A stretch of 64,000 nt of DNA, from the NCBI RefSeq assembly GCF_004135585.1, contig NZ_CP035501.1, positions 310,001 through 374,000 of the forward strand, written 5' to 3'. The translations under genes and the position numbers were made by a program. Every line of letters begins with the position of its first letter. Position 1 is the stretch's first letter. Shown here one piece after another: positions 8,214 to 17,728 of the stretch. This stretch comes from Sphingosinicella sp. BN140058. Its GTDB lineage: Bacteria; Pseudomonadota; Alphaproteobacteria; Sphingomonadales; Sphingomonadaceae. The notes below the pieces were generated by a model. That model was not told where the DNA came from, did no database searches, and was given only the letters and a program-made list of their open reading frames with translations.

Positions 8214-9071
8214 TTACAGCGTCTCCAACGCCGCCGCATAGCGCCGCGAACCGGGCACGGTGACTCCACCCGCAAGGGTGAGCTGGTGATCGCCGCTGCG
8301 CGTGGCGGCGATCGCGGTGACGCGGCGGCGGTTGACCAGCCACGAGCGATGGGTGCGGATGAAGCCGAGCGGCGCGAGCTGGGCCTCGATGGCGGCGAGG
8401 CTGGCGCGGGTGAGCGGCTTGCGGCCGTCCTCCAGATGCCATTCGACGTAATTGCCGGCCGAGGACACGGCGAGGATCTCGTCGGGCCGGGCGTAATGGG
8501 TGCGGCTGCCCTCGCGGATCGGGATTGCGGCGGGCGGCGCATCCGGTGCTTCCGGGATCGGGGCCGATGTCCGCGGGCGGAGCAAGGCGACGGTCATGAC
8601 CGCGGCGAGGATGGCGTAGCTCACCGCGTCCTTGGGCAATTCATACAGCCATGCGCCGAACCCGCCGAAGCGATAGCGGCTGCCCATCGCCGCGTAGACG
8701 GCCGACCGGATCAGCACGAAGCCGCCGACGTGGAGGAGGAAGAAGGCCACAATTCCCGCCAGATGCAGGGCCAGAGCCCGGCCGATCCCCGGCAGCGCCG
8801 CGACCGCCCGGTACGCGATCCGCGCTACGAACGGGAGCAGCAGGATCGTCACAGCCGCGCTCGACACCTCCCATGCGACGACCTCCCATGTCCGCCCCGC
8901 AGCGACGAGCACCGGCTGATCGTGAAGACGCGTCCAGACGTTGAGTCCGGCAAACAGGATCGGCGCCGCCGCGCACAGGAGGAAGGCGGCCGCCGGCACG
9001 CCGCTGGTCACGCCATCGCTGCCGCCCGCCCCAGGACCTTCGCCGTTCGTCCCTGTGACGTCGCCGCTCAT
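8214..9071 (-). CDS. membrane-bound LytTR-domain DNA-binding regulator
   Basis: 285 residues. I chose ATG 9071 because upstream in-frame residues overlap the divergent gene's leader. Four hydrophobic helices (about residues 25-165) are followed by a C-terminal LytTR domain: REGSRTHYARPDEILAVSSA, then NYVEWHL, then LGFIRTHRSWLVNRRRV. LytTR domains bind DNA repeats and usually sit behind receiver domains; here the sensor is a membrane domain, a layout frequent in sphingomonads. It is divergent from the acyltransferase gene with 62 bases between starts, so it may control that gene. Confidence 0.85.
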   Translation of the reverse strand: MSGDVTGTNGEGPGAGGSDGVTSGVPAAAFLLCAAAPILFAGLNVWTRLHDQPVLVAAGRTWEVVAWEVSSAAVTILLLPFVARIAYRAVAALPGIGRALALHLAGIVAFFLLHVGGFVLIRSAVYAAMGSRYRFGGFGAWLYELPKDAVSYAILAAVMTVALLRPRTSAPIPEAPDAPPAAIPIREGSRTHYARPDEILAVSSAGNYVEWHLEDGRKPLTRASLAAIEAQLAPLGFIRTHRSWLVNRRRVTAIAATRSGDHQLTLAGGVTVPGSRRYAAALETL

Positions 9072-9133
9072 GACACCCCGATAGCCGATGCGCCTCCATC
9101 CATCGAGAGACTCCGCTCGACAAGGAGACACGG

Positions 9134-10357
9134 ATGAACGGAAATGCCGCCAAGAAGGATCGTCGGCTCGATCTGGACTGGATCCGGATCGGCGCGTTCG
9201 GACTGCTGATCCTTTACCATATCGGCATGTATTACGTGCCCTGGGATTGGCATGTGAAGAGCCCGCGCACGATTGACTGGCTGCAGCCGATCATGGTGCT
9301 GACGAACCCGTGGCGGCTCACCCTGCTGTTCATCGTCTCGGGCGCGGCCACGCGATTCATGCTCGACGGTGCCGCCACCCCGGCGTTCCTGCGCACCCGC
9401 TTGCTCAGGCTCGTGCCGCCGCTGCTGTTCGGGATGCTGGTAATCGTGCCGCCGCAGACCTGGCTGCAACTCGCCGACGCCGGGACCCAACTGCCGTATC
9501 TGCGCTTCTATGCCGCCTATCTCACCGCCAGCGGCAACTGGCGCTGGCACGATGCCCCGCTGACGACGCCGACATGGAACCACCTCTGGTTCGTCGTCTA
9601 CATCCTCGCCTACACGATCCTGCTGGCCGGCGCCGCCGCGCTCGTCCGCCGGTTGCCTGCGCGCGCCCTGGCCTTGATCGGGCAACGGGTGGCGCGGATC
9701 CCTCTCTGGATCGGGTTGGCCTTGCTGCCCGTCGTCACCTTCACCGCGATCCGGCTGATCCTGGCGCCGCACTTCCCCGAGACCCATGCCTTCTTCGGGG
9801 ACTGGACGGTGCATGCGGAGTCGCTGGCCGCATTCCTGTTCGGCTTCGGCGCCGCGCGCAGCGACCGGATCTGGTCCGCCCTGGCCGCATGGCGCCACAC
9901 CACCCTCCTCGTCGCGATCGCCGCTTATGCCGTTTACGCCGGCGCGCTGATCCTGTGGATGTCCGGTGCGATCGATCCGGCGCTTGCCAAGGCCGTCATG
10001 CGGAGCGTCTACGGCCTCGATCAGTGGAGCTGGACGGCGGCGATGCTCGGCTACGCCCATCACCATCTCGCCCGTCTCGATCACCCGGCGCGGCGATATC
10101 TGACCCAGGCGATCTTTCCCTGGTATCTCGTCCATCAGACACTGATCATCGGTACGGCCTGGATGTTGAGGCCCATTGCCCTGCCGCTCGCACTCGAGGC
10201 GACGATGATCCTGGCCGCTACGATCGGGGGCTGCGCCTTGTTCTTCGCTTTGGTGCGGCGCACGAACTGGCTGCGCGTCCTCACCGGCCTCAAGCCGGTT
10301 GATCGATCGCCTCGCGGATCTTGCGGGCCAGAACATCCATCTGAAACGGCTTGGTGA
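9134..10357 (+). CDS. acyltransferase family 3 membrane protein
   Basis: 407 residues with about ten membrane helices. The N-terminal LDWIRIGAFGLLILYHIGMY, with the conserved histidine in LYHIG, and the later LLFIVSGAATRF are typical of acyltransferase family 3 proteins, which transfer acyl groups to sugars or other acceptors at the inner membrane. AAGGAG lies ahead of the ATG. The last 68 bases overlap, tail to tail, the end of the hybrid kinase gene on the other strand. Divergent from the LytTR regulator. Confidence 0.85.
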   Translation: MNGNAAKKDRRLDLDWIRIGAFGLLILYHIGMYYVPWDWHVKSPRTIDWLQPIMVLTNPWRLTLLFIVSGAATRFMLDGAATPAFLRTRLLRLVPPLLFGMLVIVPPQTWLQLADAGTQLPYLRFYAAYLTASGNWRWHDAPLTTPTWNHLWFVVYILAYTILLAGAAALVRRLPARALALIGQRVARIPLWIGLALLPVVTFTAIRLILAPHFPETHAFFGDWTVHAESLAAFLFGFGAARSDRIWSALAAWRHTTLLVAIAAYAVYAGALILWMSGAIDPALAKAVMRSVYGLDQWSWTAAMLGYAHHHLARLDHPARRYLTQAIFPWYLVHQTLIIGTAWMLRPIALPLALEATMILAATIGGCALFFALVRRTNWLRVLTGLKPVDRSPRGSCGPEHPSETAW

Positions 10358-13300
10358 CGATCGACATGCCGGGATCGAGCTGGCCGTTGCCGATCACCGC
10401 ATTTTCCGCATAGCCGGTAATGAACAGGATCTTGAGCCCGGGACGCGCGGCACGGGCGGCGTCGGCGACCTGACGGCCGTTGAGGCCGCCGGGCAGCCCG
10501 ACATCGGTGATCAGCAGGTCGATGCGGACATTGGACTGCAGGATCTTGAGGCCGGAGGGTCCGTCCGACGCCTCGATCGCCGAGAAGCCGGCATCGGCAA
10601 GCACTTCGCCGACCAGCATGCGCACCGTGGACTCGTCGTCGATGACCAGCACGACCTTGCCGTCGCCGGCAAGACCCGGCTCGGCGGCGGCGCTGTCGTC
10701 GCTGTCCGGCGACGCCTGCCCATCGTGGCGGGGAAGATAGAGCGACATCGTCGTGCCCAGCCCGACTTCGGAGGCGATCCGCACCTGCCCGCCGGATTGC
10801 CGGGCGAAGCCGTAGATCATCGACAGGCCTAGCCCCGTTCCTTCGCCGAGCGGCTTCGTGGTGAAGAAGGGATCGAACGCCTTGGCGATCACCTCAGGCG
10901 ACATGCCGGTGCCCGTGTCGGTGACATGAAGCGCCACGTAATCGCCGGGTGGAAGATCCTGTTCGCGGGCGGCGCCGTCGTCGAGCCGGCGGTTGGTGGT
11001 GGCGATGGTCAGCCGGCCACCATCGGGCATGGCATCGCGCGCGTTGATGCAGAGGTTGAGCAAGGCGTTTTCGAGCTGATTGGGATCGACCAAGGTCGAC
11101 CACAGGCCGGCGACGCCCGAAACCTCCACCTGGATCTCCGGCCCCACCGTACGCTGGATCAACTCTTCCATCTCGCCGACCAGCCGGTTGACGTCGGTGG
11201 CACGCGGATCGAGCGTTTGCCGGCGTGAGAAGGCAAGCAGGCGGTGGGTCAACGCCGCGGCGCGCTGCACCGCACCCTGCGCCGCCGCGGAATAGCGCTC
11301 GACGTCGGCGATCCGCCCCTGGCCGATGCGCATCCGCATCATTTCGAGGCTGCCGCCGATGCCGGTCAGCAGATTGTTGAAGTCGTGGGCGAGGCCGCCG
11401 GTCAACTGCCCGACCGCTTCCATTTTGTGCGACTGCCGCAGCGCATCCTCGGCTTCGAGAAGCTGCGCGCTGCGCTCCCGCACCCGCTGTTCCAGCGTAT
11501 CGTTGAGCGCGCGCAATTCGGCCTCGGTCCGCACCCGTTCGATATGCGCCCAGGAACGTTCCGTGACCTCGCGCAGCAAAGCGAGCTCACGCGTGCTCCA
11601 GTCACGCGGCACGCGATCGTGGATCGCCATCAGGGCGGTCAGCTTGCCGTCCTTGACCAGCGGCATGCAGATCGTCGCGGCGATCCCGATCGCCTGAAAG
11701 GTCGCGGCTTCGTGCGTCGCGAGTTCCGCAAGATTATCGTTGACGATCAGCGGCTCGCCGGCGCCGAGATTGAGAACCGCGAGCTTGCCGAAATCGGCAA
11801 GGCTGTAATGGCCGACGATGCTCGGCGAGCCCGGCGCACTCCAATCGCCACGGATGGTGAAACCGTCCTCGTCCTCGTCCATGTCGGCATAAGCGCAATT
11901 GGAGACACCGAGATGCTCGCCGAGCAGACGCGTGGTGATCGCCATGATCGCATCAGCGTCGGTCGCGCGCGCGGTTTCGCGGCCGAGCACATCCAGAAAG
12001 GCGAGCCGCTCGGTATTGGCGCGGAGTTCGACCTCGGCGCGGCGCCGCTCGACGGCGATACGGGTGCGCTCCGCGAATTCCCGCATCAATGCAAGCTCGT
12101 CGGCGCTCCAGTGCCGCGGCGCCGCATGATTGAGGAACAGCAAGGCGACGATCCCGCCCTGCTCGGTGACGGGCATGTTGACGAAGGCCTGGGCGCTGAT
12201 CGCCTTCAGAGAGGATGCGGTCGCGGCGGTGCGGGGATCGTGATCGGCGTCGGAGACGATCACCGTCTCACCCGCCTTCAGATCCTCGATGTAAGAGCCG
12301 TACTCGCGGAAGTGGAGCAGCCCGGCAATGCTTGCGATGGCCGGCGCATTCCAGTCCCGCTCGATCCTGATCGTTTCCGCGGCCGCGTCGATCGTGCCAT
12401 AGCCGGCGCGGCTCACCTGCAGCGTCCGGCCGAGGATCTCGGCCGCCGCATAGGCAAGCGCATCCGGCTCTTCGATGTCGCGGAAGCGGTCGGCGAGTTC
12501 CGACAGCGCCGCGTGACGCAGCTCGGAATGGCGGCCCTGCGTCACGTCGAAGCCTTCGCAAAAGACTCCGCCGATCGTGCCGTCTTCCTCGTGCAGCGCG
12601 GCGTAGATGAAGGTCAGCGCGCGCGTCTCGACCGGCGCGCCGGGGGCGCGGCGGAAGCTGACGCGGTCGCCGTTGGCCTCGTAGGTCTCGCCCGTTTCGT
12701 ACACTCGGTCGAGGATCTCGAAATAGCCCTGCCCTTCTATGCTGGGAAAGGCGCCTCGGATCGGGCGGCCGACCCAGTCGTCGCTGCCGAACACGCGGCG
12801 ATGCGCATCATTGACGAATTCGACGACGTGATCTGGCCCGCGCATGATGATGATAAAGCCGGGCGCCTGCTCGAACAGACGGCGTTGCCGCGCATGTTCC
12901 GCCTCGCGTTGCCGCTCGTGCAAGACCTGGTCCGTGGTTTCCGTGCACAGGACGAGCACGCCGCCGACCTGCCCGTCATGATCGATCGGGCTGTAGCTGT
13001 ACGTCCAACAGACGTCTTCCAGGCGTCCGCTGCGCTGGATCGGCACCTTCTGATTTTCGCGGAACGTGGCGCGACGGCCGTGCGCCGCATCCTCCACGGC
13101 CTCGCCGACGATCGGCCACACCTCGGCCCAATGGTCTCGTGCCGCGCCGCCCAGCAACGCCGGATGCTTTTCGGGGCCGAGCGCCTCCGCGAATGCGTCG
13201 TTGTAGAGGCAATAAAGCTCCGGGCCCCACATGATTTCCACCGGATGGCGGGTGGTCAGCATCAGCCGGACGACCGTCCGCAACGCCTGCGGCCATGTAT

Positions 13301-13400
13301 CGGGCTCCCCCAGCGGGTGCGCCGCCCAGTCGAAGGCGCGGATGCGGCGGCCCATGTCGCCGCCGCCCTCCAGGAAATCGGCCGTCGTGCCTGCCACCAT
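10290..13400 (-). CDS. hybrid sensor histidine kinase (PAS-PAS-GAF-GAF-HisKA-HATPase-REC)
   Basis: 1036 residues without membrane segments, so probably cytoplasmic. Two PAS-type regions (about 20-150 and 165-280) are followed by two GAF regions (about 300-460 and 480-640), a short coiled coil (LNDTLEQRVRERSAQLLEAE), the phospho-acceptor His672 in GGLAHDFNNLL, and an ATPase domain with NLCINARDAM, DTGTGM and GEGTGLGLSM. A C-terminal receiver domain carries Asp966 in LLITDVGLPGG. The receiver suggests a phosphorelay or self-regulation. No cognate output regulator is adjacent; the orphan NarL regulator 2 kb away is a possible but untested partner. Confidence 0.9.
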   Translation of the reverse strand: MVAGTTADFLEGGGDMGRRIRAFDWAAHPLGEPDTWPQALRTVVRLMLTTRHPVEIMWGPELYCLYNDAFAEALGPEKHPALLGGAARDHWAEVWPIVGEAVEDAAHGRRATFRENQKVPIQRSGRLEDVCWTYSYSPIDHDGQVGGVLVLCTETTDQVLHERQREAEHARQRRLFEQAPGFIIIMRGPDHVVEFVNDAHRRVFGSDDWVGRPIRGAFPSIEGQGYFEILDRVYETGETYEANGDRVSFRRAPGAPVETRALTFIYAALHEEDGTIGGVFCEGFDVTQGRHSELRHAALSELADRFRDIEEPDALAYAAAEILGRTLQVSRAGYGTIDAAAETIRIERDWNAPAIASIAGLLHFREYGSYIEDLKAGETVIVSDADHDPRTAATASSLKAISAQAFVNMPVTEQGGIVALLFLNHAAPRHWSADELALMREFAERTRIAVERRRAEVELRANTERLAFLDVLGRETARATDADAIMAITTRLLGEHLGVSNCAYADMDEDEDGFTIRGDWSAPGSPSIVGHYSLADFGKLAVLNLGAGEPLIVNDNLAELATHEAATFQAIGIAATICMPLVKDGKLTALMAIHDRVPRDWSTRELALLREVTERSWAHIERVRTEAELRALNDTLEQRVRERSAQLLEAEDALRQSHKMEAVGQLTGGLAHDFNNLLTGIGGSLEMMRMRIGQGRIADVERYSAAAQGAVQRAAALTHRLLAFSRRQTLDPRATDVNRLVGEMEELIQRTVGPEIQVEVSGVAGLWSTLVDPNQLENALLNLCINARDAMPDGGRLTIATTNRRLDDGAAREQDLPPGDYVALHVTDTGTGMSPEVIAKAFDPFFTTKPLGEGTGLGLSMIYGFARQSGGQVRIASEVGLGTTMSLYLPRHDGQASPDSDDSAAAEPGLAGDGKVVLVIDDESTVRMLVGEVLADAGFSAIEASDGPSGLKILQSNVRIDLLITDVGLPGGLNGRQVADAARAARPGLKILFITGYAENAVIGNGQLDPGMSIVTKPFQMDVLARKIREAIDQPA

Positions 13401-13489
13401 GACCTACCCCACCCGGCCCCCTGCGGCCGTCCGCGAGCATACAGGCAAGCGCGCCCGCCGCCAGACTCAAGAAAGACTTGGGGTCCGCC

Positions 13490-15094
13490 TCAGTCGCGCT
13501 GGTCAGGATCCTCGTAGGAGAAGGGATCGGTGAGTTTCGGCCTGGTCGGCAGCGGCATCGCCGGCAGCGCCTTGTCGCTGTTCGCCGCCGACAGCAGCAC
13601 CGATGCCAGGATCACAGCGGCCTGCCGCAGATCCTCGGCGCGCAGGTGATCGAAGGTGTCGACATTGGTGTGGTGAACCATGGTTCCGTAATCGAGCGGA
13701 TCCTGGATGAACTGGAAGGCGGGTAGCCCGACCGCGGAGAGATATTGATGATCGGTGCCGCCCGTCGGGCGTGCCACGACCGTGGCCGCGCCCATGCTCG
13801 CGAACGGAGCGAGCCATTCCCGCAGCATCGGCGCAGCGGCGAGATTGTTCTCGGCGTAGATGCCGCGCAGCTTGCCCGAGCCGTTGTCGATGTTGAAGTA
13901 GCCGGCGAGATCGTCATAGCCGGGCAGCTTGGTCAGCGGATATTGATCGAGCTTGAAATCGTAGCCGAGCGCCGCCTTGGCGGGGTCGGGACTGGCAGGC
14001 CGCGTCGCGAGATGCCGCTCGAGATAGGCGGCCGAGCCATAGAGGCCCTGCTCTTCCCCCGACCACAGAGCGAAGCGGATCGTCCGCTTCGGCCGGACCT
14101 TGAGCGTGGAGAGGATCCGCGCCGCTTCCATCACCACCGCCGATCCCGCGGCGTTGTCGGCGGCGCCGTCTCCTGCGACCCAGGAATCGAGATGCGCGCC
14201 CGCCATCACATAGCCGGCCTTCGGATCGGTGCCCGGCAGATCGGCGAGGATGTTGTAGCCCTTGCTGTCGCTGTCGTCGAAGCGGACGCGGCTGTCGATC
14301 TCGAGCCGGACCTCGCCAGCCTTGGCGAGCCGCGCCAGACGCCGGTAATCCTCGGCGGCGATCTCGATCCCCGGCAGCGCCGGCGTGTCTTCGGCACGAT
14401 GCAGATAGCCGTTGCCGTGGACGAGGCCGCCGTCGCGGGACGACATCCGCGCCCAGGCGAGCGCACCTTCGCTCTTCAGGAACGCGTCGAGCTTCTTGGC
14501 GAAGCTCAGCATCTTGAACCAGCCGTCGCCCGATTTCTCGTCATTGGTCGGCTGAACATAGACGTCGAGCTTGGCGATGTCGGCATCCGACAGGCGCGAG
14601 AAGCGCGGATCGGTCGCATCGCGCGGCGGCGCCGGATAGCTGACCAGCACGATCTTGCCGGCAAGCTTGCCGCGCCACTGCTCGAAATCGGCTTCGCGCT
14701 TCATCGGTGCGACGATGATAGGCGCGGTCAGGGCGCCCTCGGTCGCCGGAGTCCAGGTGATCGGAATGGCGCGCAGGGCGAGCGGCCGCGGCGCGATCAT
14801 GCGCACGCTCGAGGACTCGATCGACCAGCCGCGGCCGAACTGGAAGCCTTCCGTGCGCACGTCGGCCAGCCCCCAGTCGCGGAAACGCTGCTGAGTCCAG
14901 CGCTCGGCGGCGCGCATGCCGGGAGAATTGGTCAGCCGTGGCCCGATGCGATCGGTGAGATAGGCGACGGTGTCGACGACCTCACCATGATTCAGCGCCT
15001 GATCGGCGATGCGGTTGATCATCGCCGGATCGAGCGGCGCGGCAGCGGCCGGCGCGGCACCGAGCAGAAGTGCGAGCATCGTCAACGAACGCAT
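13490..15094 (-). CDS. exported M28-family zinc metallopeptidase
   Basis: 534 residues. ATG 15094 follows AGAGGAAAG and starts a signal peptide (MRSLTMLALLLGAAPAAAA); the longer upstream frame overlaps the divergent gene. A PA-like insert precedes the M28 catalytic domain. Zinc ligands and catalytic residues are visible: the His/Asp of MAGAHLDSWVAGDGAADNAA, the Glu pair in LWSGEEQGLYGSAAY, and the final His in MVHHTNVDTFDHL. These enzymes remove N-terminal amino acids or cleave dipeptides in the periplasm. It is divergent from the GH43 gene with 99 bases between them. Confidence 0.9.
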   Translation of the reverse strand: MRSLTMLALLLGAAPAAAAPLDPAMINRIADQALNHGEVVDTVAYLTDRIGPRLTNSPGMRAAERWTQQRFRDWGLADVRTEGFQFGRGWSIESSSVRMIAPRPLALRAIPITWTPATEGALTAPIIVAPMKREADFEQWRGKLAGKIVLVSYPAPPRDATDPRFSRLSDADIAKLDVYVQPTNDEKSGDGWFKMLSFAKKLDAFLKSEGALAWARMSSRDGGLVHGNGYLHRAEDTPALPGIEIAAEDYRRLARLAKAGEVRLEIDSRVRFDDSDSKGYNILADLPGTDPKAGYVMAGAHLDSWVAGDGAADNAAGSAVVMEAARILSTLKVRPKRTIRFALWSGEEQGLYGSAAYLERHLATRPASPDPAKAALGYDFKLDQYPLTKLPGYDDLAGYFNIDNGSGKLRGIYAENNLAAAPMLREWLAPFASMGAATVVARPTGGTDHQYLSAVGLPAFQFIQDPLDYGTMVHHTNVDTFDHLRAEDLRQAAVILASVLLSAANSDKALPAMPLPTRPKLTDPFSYEDPDQRD

Positions 15095-15193
15095 TGAATT
15101 CTTTCCTCTTGATTCGGTACGGCGGCTAAACGACCCCGGCGAAGCGTACAAGCGCCGTCGGCGCAGCCGCCCGGACGAGAAAGGATCGGTGAC

Positions 15194-16264
15194 ATGCGAC
15201 AGAGGGCAGCAATGGTGGCCGGGGCGGCACTCGCGCTTCTTCAAGCCGGGGCTGCGGAAGCCGAGAACCCGATCGTGCCCGGCTGGTATGCCGATCCGGA
15301 AATCCGCATCTTCGAAGGCCGCTACTGGATCTACCCGACCTATTCGGCCGACGAAGCGGCGCCGGATTCGCCCTCGACGCTGTCGCCGAGTCAGATCCAG
15401 CAGCGCAAGGCTCCGGACATATGGGCGCCATTCCTGAAGCAGACGTTCTTCGACGTCTTTTCCTCGCCCGATCTCGTCCACTGGCGGAAACATCCGCGCG
15501 CGCTCGACGTCGAACGCGTCTCGTGGGCGGCCTATGCCTTGTGGGCGCCCTCCGCGATCCGTCACGATGGCCGATTTTATCTCTTTTTCGGCGCGAACGA
15601 CATCAAGCATGAAAGCCAGCTCGGCGGCATCGGAGTCGCCGTTGCCGACAGGCCTCAAGGGCCGTTCAAGGATGCGCTGGGACGGCCGCTGATCGGCGCG
15701 ATCCGGAACGGCGCCCAGCCGATCGACCAGATGGTGTTCCGTGACGACGACGGCAGCCATTATCTCTATTATGGCGGCTGGAAGCATTGCAACGTCGTCA
15801 AGCTCGCGCCCGATCTCCTGAGCATCGTGCCGTTTCCCGACGGCACGCTCTACAAGGAGATCACGCCGAGCCCGGATTATGTCGAGGGCTCGTTCATGCT
15901 GAAGCGCCGCGGCCTCTATTATCTGATGTGGTCGGAGGGCGAATGGACCGGCCCCCATTATTCGGTGGCCTACGCGATCGGCCGCTCGCCGGTCGGGCCG
16001 TTCAAGCGAATGGGCAAGATCCTTCAGCAGGACGAGAGCATCGCCCGCGGCGCCGGTCACCACAGCGTCGTCAACATTGCCGGCACCGACGATTGGGTGA
16101 TCGCCTATCATCGCCGGCCGCTCGCCACCGACAACGGCAATCACCGCGAGCTTGCGCTGGAGACGCTGACGTTCAACGCCGACGGGAGCATTCGCCCGAT
16201 CGTGATGACCAGAGCTGGAGTCGCGCCGCACCCGATCTCGGCGACCACGAAGCCAAGGCCGTAA
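15194..16264 (+). CDS. exported GH43-family glycosidase
   Basis: 356 residues with a signal peptide (MRQRAAMVAGAALALLQAGA, cleavage after AEA). The five-bladed propeller motifs of GH43 are visible: the catalytic-base Asp in GWYADPEIRIFEGRYWIYPT, the modulating Asp in IDQMVFRDDDGSHYLYYGG, and the acid Glu in DYVEGSFMLKRRGLYYLMWS. GH43 enzymes cleave alpha-L-arabinosides, beta-xylosides or, in some subfamilies, beta-galactosides; the subfamily cannot be assigned by eye. AAAGGA precedes the ATG. It fits with the second GH43, the alpha-galactosidase and the receptors further on. Confidence 0.85.
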   Translation: MRQRAAMVAGAALALLQAGAAEAENPIVPGWYADPEIRIFEGRYWIYPTYSADEAAPDSPSTLSPSQIQQRKAPDIWAPFLKQTFFDVFSSPDLVHWRKHPRALDVERVSWAAYALWAPSAIRHDGRFYLFFGANDIKHESQLGGIGVAVADRPQGPFKDALGRPLIGAIRNGAQPIDQMVFRDDDGSHYLYYGGWKHCNVVKLAPDLLSIVPFPDGTLYKEITPSPDYVEGSFMLKRRGLYYLMWSEGEWTGPHYSVAYAIGRSPVGPFKRMGKILQQDESIARGAGHHSVVNIAGTDDWVIAYHRRPLATDNGNHRELALETLTFNADGSIRPIVMTRAGVAPHPISATTKPRP

Positions 16265-16340
16265 GCGGCCCTTCATGGCGGCTATGCGGCCGGCCCGACG
16301 TGGCGCGGCTGGCCGGTGCGGCCGCGCAGGGTCTTCGCCG

Positions 16341-17609
16341 TTACCGCAGATCGGCAGCCGCAAGCAGCATGGTGAGGCCGGGCAGCATCCCCTTGAGGCT
16401 GGCGCCCTTCTCGACGTCGATCCATTCGTCGAGCGAATGGGCGCGGCCGCCGCTGCCGCCCGAGCCGATCGTGACGGCGGGGATAGCGAGGCTCATCGGC
16501 AGATTGGAGTCGGTCGAGGAGGCCGTGAGCTCGGGCTCCAGGCCATGGGCCTCGACCGCGCGACGCGCCATCTGGACGAGCGCGCTGTCCTCGGGCGTGC
16601 CGCCGGCGGGACGATCGCCGATCAGCTTCGGATCGGCGGAAATCGGTCCCTCGCGGGTCGAGCGTGCCTTGTTCTCGGTCTCGACCGACGCGGCGACGAT
16701 GCCGAGGAACTGCTTCTCGAGCGCGGCGAGCGCATCGGCGCTGACCGAGCGCATGTCGAACTCCATATAGACCTGGTCCGGGATCGAATTGACCGACGTG
16801 CCGCCGCCGGTGACGCTCGCGGCATAGGTCGTCTTGGGCGTCTTCGGCGGCGTGATCCTGTAGAGATCGACCACCGTCTGGCTCATCGCCGTCATCGGAT
16901 TGACCAGGCCGAAGGCGCCGTAGCTGTGGCCTCCCGGTCCCTTGAACGTGACGCGGTAGCGCCGCGAGCCGACCCCGCCGTTGACGATCCTCTTGCCGTC
17001 GGTACCGTCCATCGAGAAGAAGGTCTTGATCCGATCCTTGTACCGCCCCTTGGTGAACAGGTGACGGACGCCGCGCAGGTCGCCCGGCCCTTCCTCACCG
17101 ACATTGCCGACGAACAGGATGTCGCGGCCGGTGCGCACCCCCGCTTCCCGCATTGCGCGGACATAGCCGAGCAGGACGGCAAGGCTGCGCGTGTCGTCGC
17201 CGATGCCCGGGGCGCTGAGCCGCGTGCCTTCGCGCCTGACCTTGATCGGAGTGCCGGCCGGGAAGACGGTGTCGAGGTGGGCAGCGATCGCCACCATAGG
17301 GCCGCCGGCCGGACCCGTGCCGCGCCAGACGCCCAGCACATTGCCTTCTTCGTCCATCTCTACGTCGCCCAATCCGGCGGCGCGCAGCATTTCGAGATAG
17401 GCGTTCCCTCGCGCTTTCTCCTGGAAAGGCGGCGCCGGGATCTCGGTCAGCGTGACGATGTCGGCGACGATGCGATCATGCTCGCGGTCGAGAACCGCCA
17501 CCGATTTCTGGTAGGCGGGATGCTTGATCACCTTGACGACGTCGGTCGCCGCTGCCGCTGCAGGAACGAGCGCGAGGCTGCTGACGAGAAGAAACACGGA
17601 TCGGATCAT
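16341..17609 (-). CDS. exported M20-family peptidase
   Basis: 422 residues. ATG 17609 has GAGGA ahead and begins a signal peptide (MIRSVFLLVSSLALVPAAAAA). M20 zinc-site residues are visible: VAIAAHLDTVFPAGTP, the bridging Asp in GIGDDTRSLAVLL, the Glu pair in NVGEEGPGD, and the terminal His in GGRAHSLDEWIDVE. The insert with GGVGSRRYRVTFKGPGGHSY is the dimerisation domain. It is likely a periplasmic aminoacyl or dipeptide hydrolase. With the M28 gene it gives the region a peptide-scavenging side. Confidence 0.9.
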   Translation of the reverse strand: MIRSVFLLVSSLALVPAAAAATDVVKVIKHPAYQKSVAVLDREHDRIVADIVTLTEIPAPPFQEKARGNAYLEMLRAAGLGDVEMDEEGNVLGVWRGTGPAGGPMVAIAAHLDTVFPAGTPIKVRREGTRLSAPGIGDDTRSLAVLLGYVRAMREAGVRTGRDILFVGNVGEEGPGDLRGVRHLFTKGRYKDRIKTFFSMDGTDGKRIVNGGVGSRRYRVTFKGPGGHSYGAFGLVNPMTAMSQTVVDLYRITPPKTPKTTYAASVTGGGTSVNSIPDQVYMEFDMRSVSADALAALEKQFLGIVAASVETENKARSTREGPISADPKLIGDRPAGGTPEDSALVQMARRAVEAHGLEPELTASSTDSNLPMSLAIPAVTIGSGGSGGRAHSLDEWIDVEKGASLKGMLPGLTMLLAAADLR

Positions 17610-17728
17610 CGGGCATCCTCGGCTGGAGACGGGCTGCGGGTGTAAGGCCGCGGCAGCGATCCCGGCAAGGCTCGCGAACCTAGTCCGGGCATATTGCAGC
17701 GGCGGGCGCAACGGTGGATGGAGCGGCG

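Noticed and set aside
11244..13517. 757-codon plus-strand frame opposite the hybrid kinase
   Set aside because: Antisense shadow; the kinase strand has all HisKA, ATPase and receiver motifs.
15095..16363. Extension of the M28 peptidase frame upstream to 16363
   Set aside because: It runs antisense through the GH43 gene and past a signal peptide that marks the real start at 15094.
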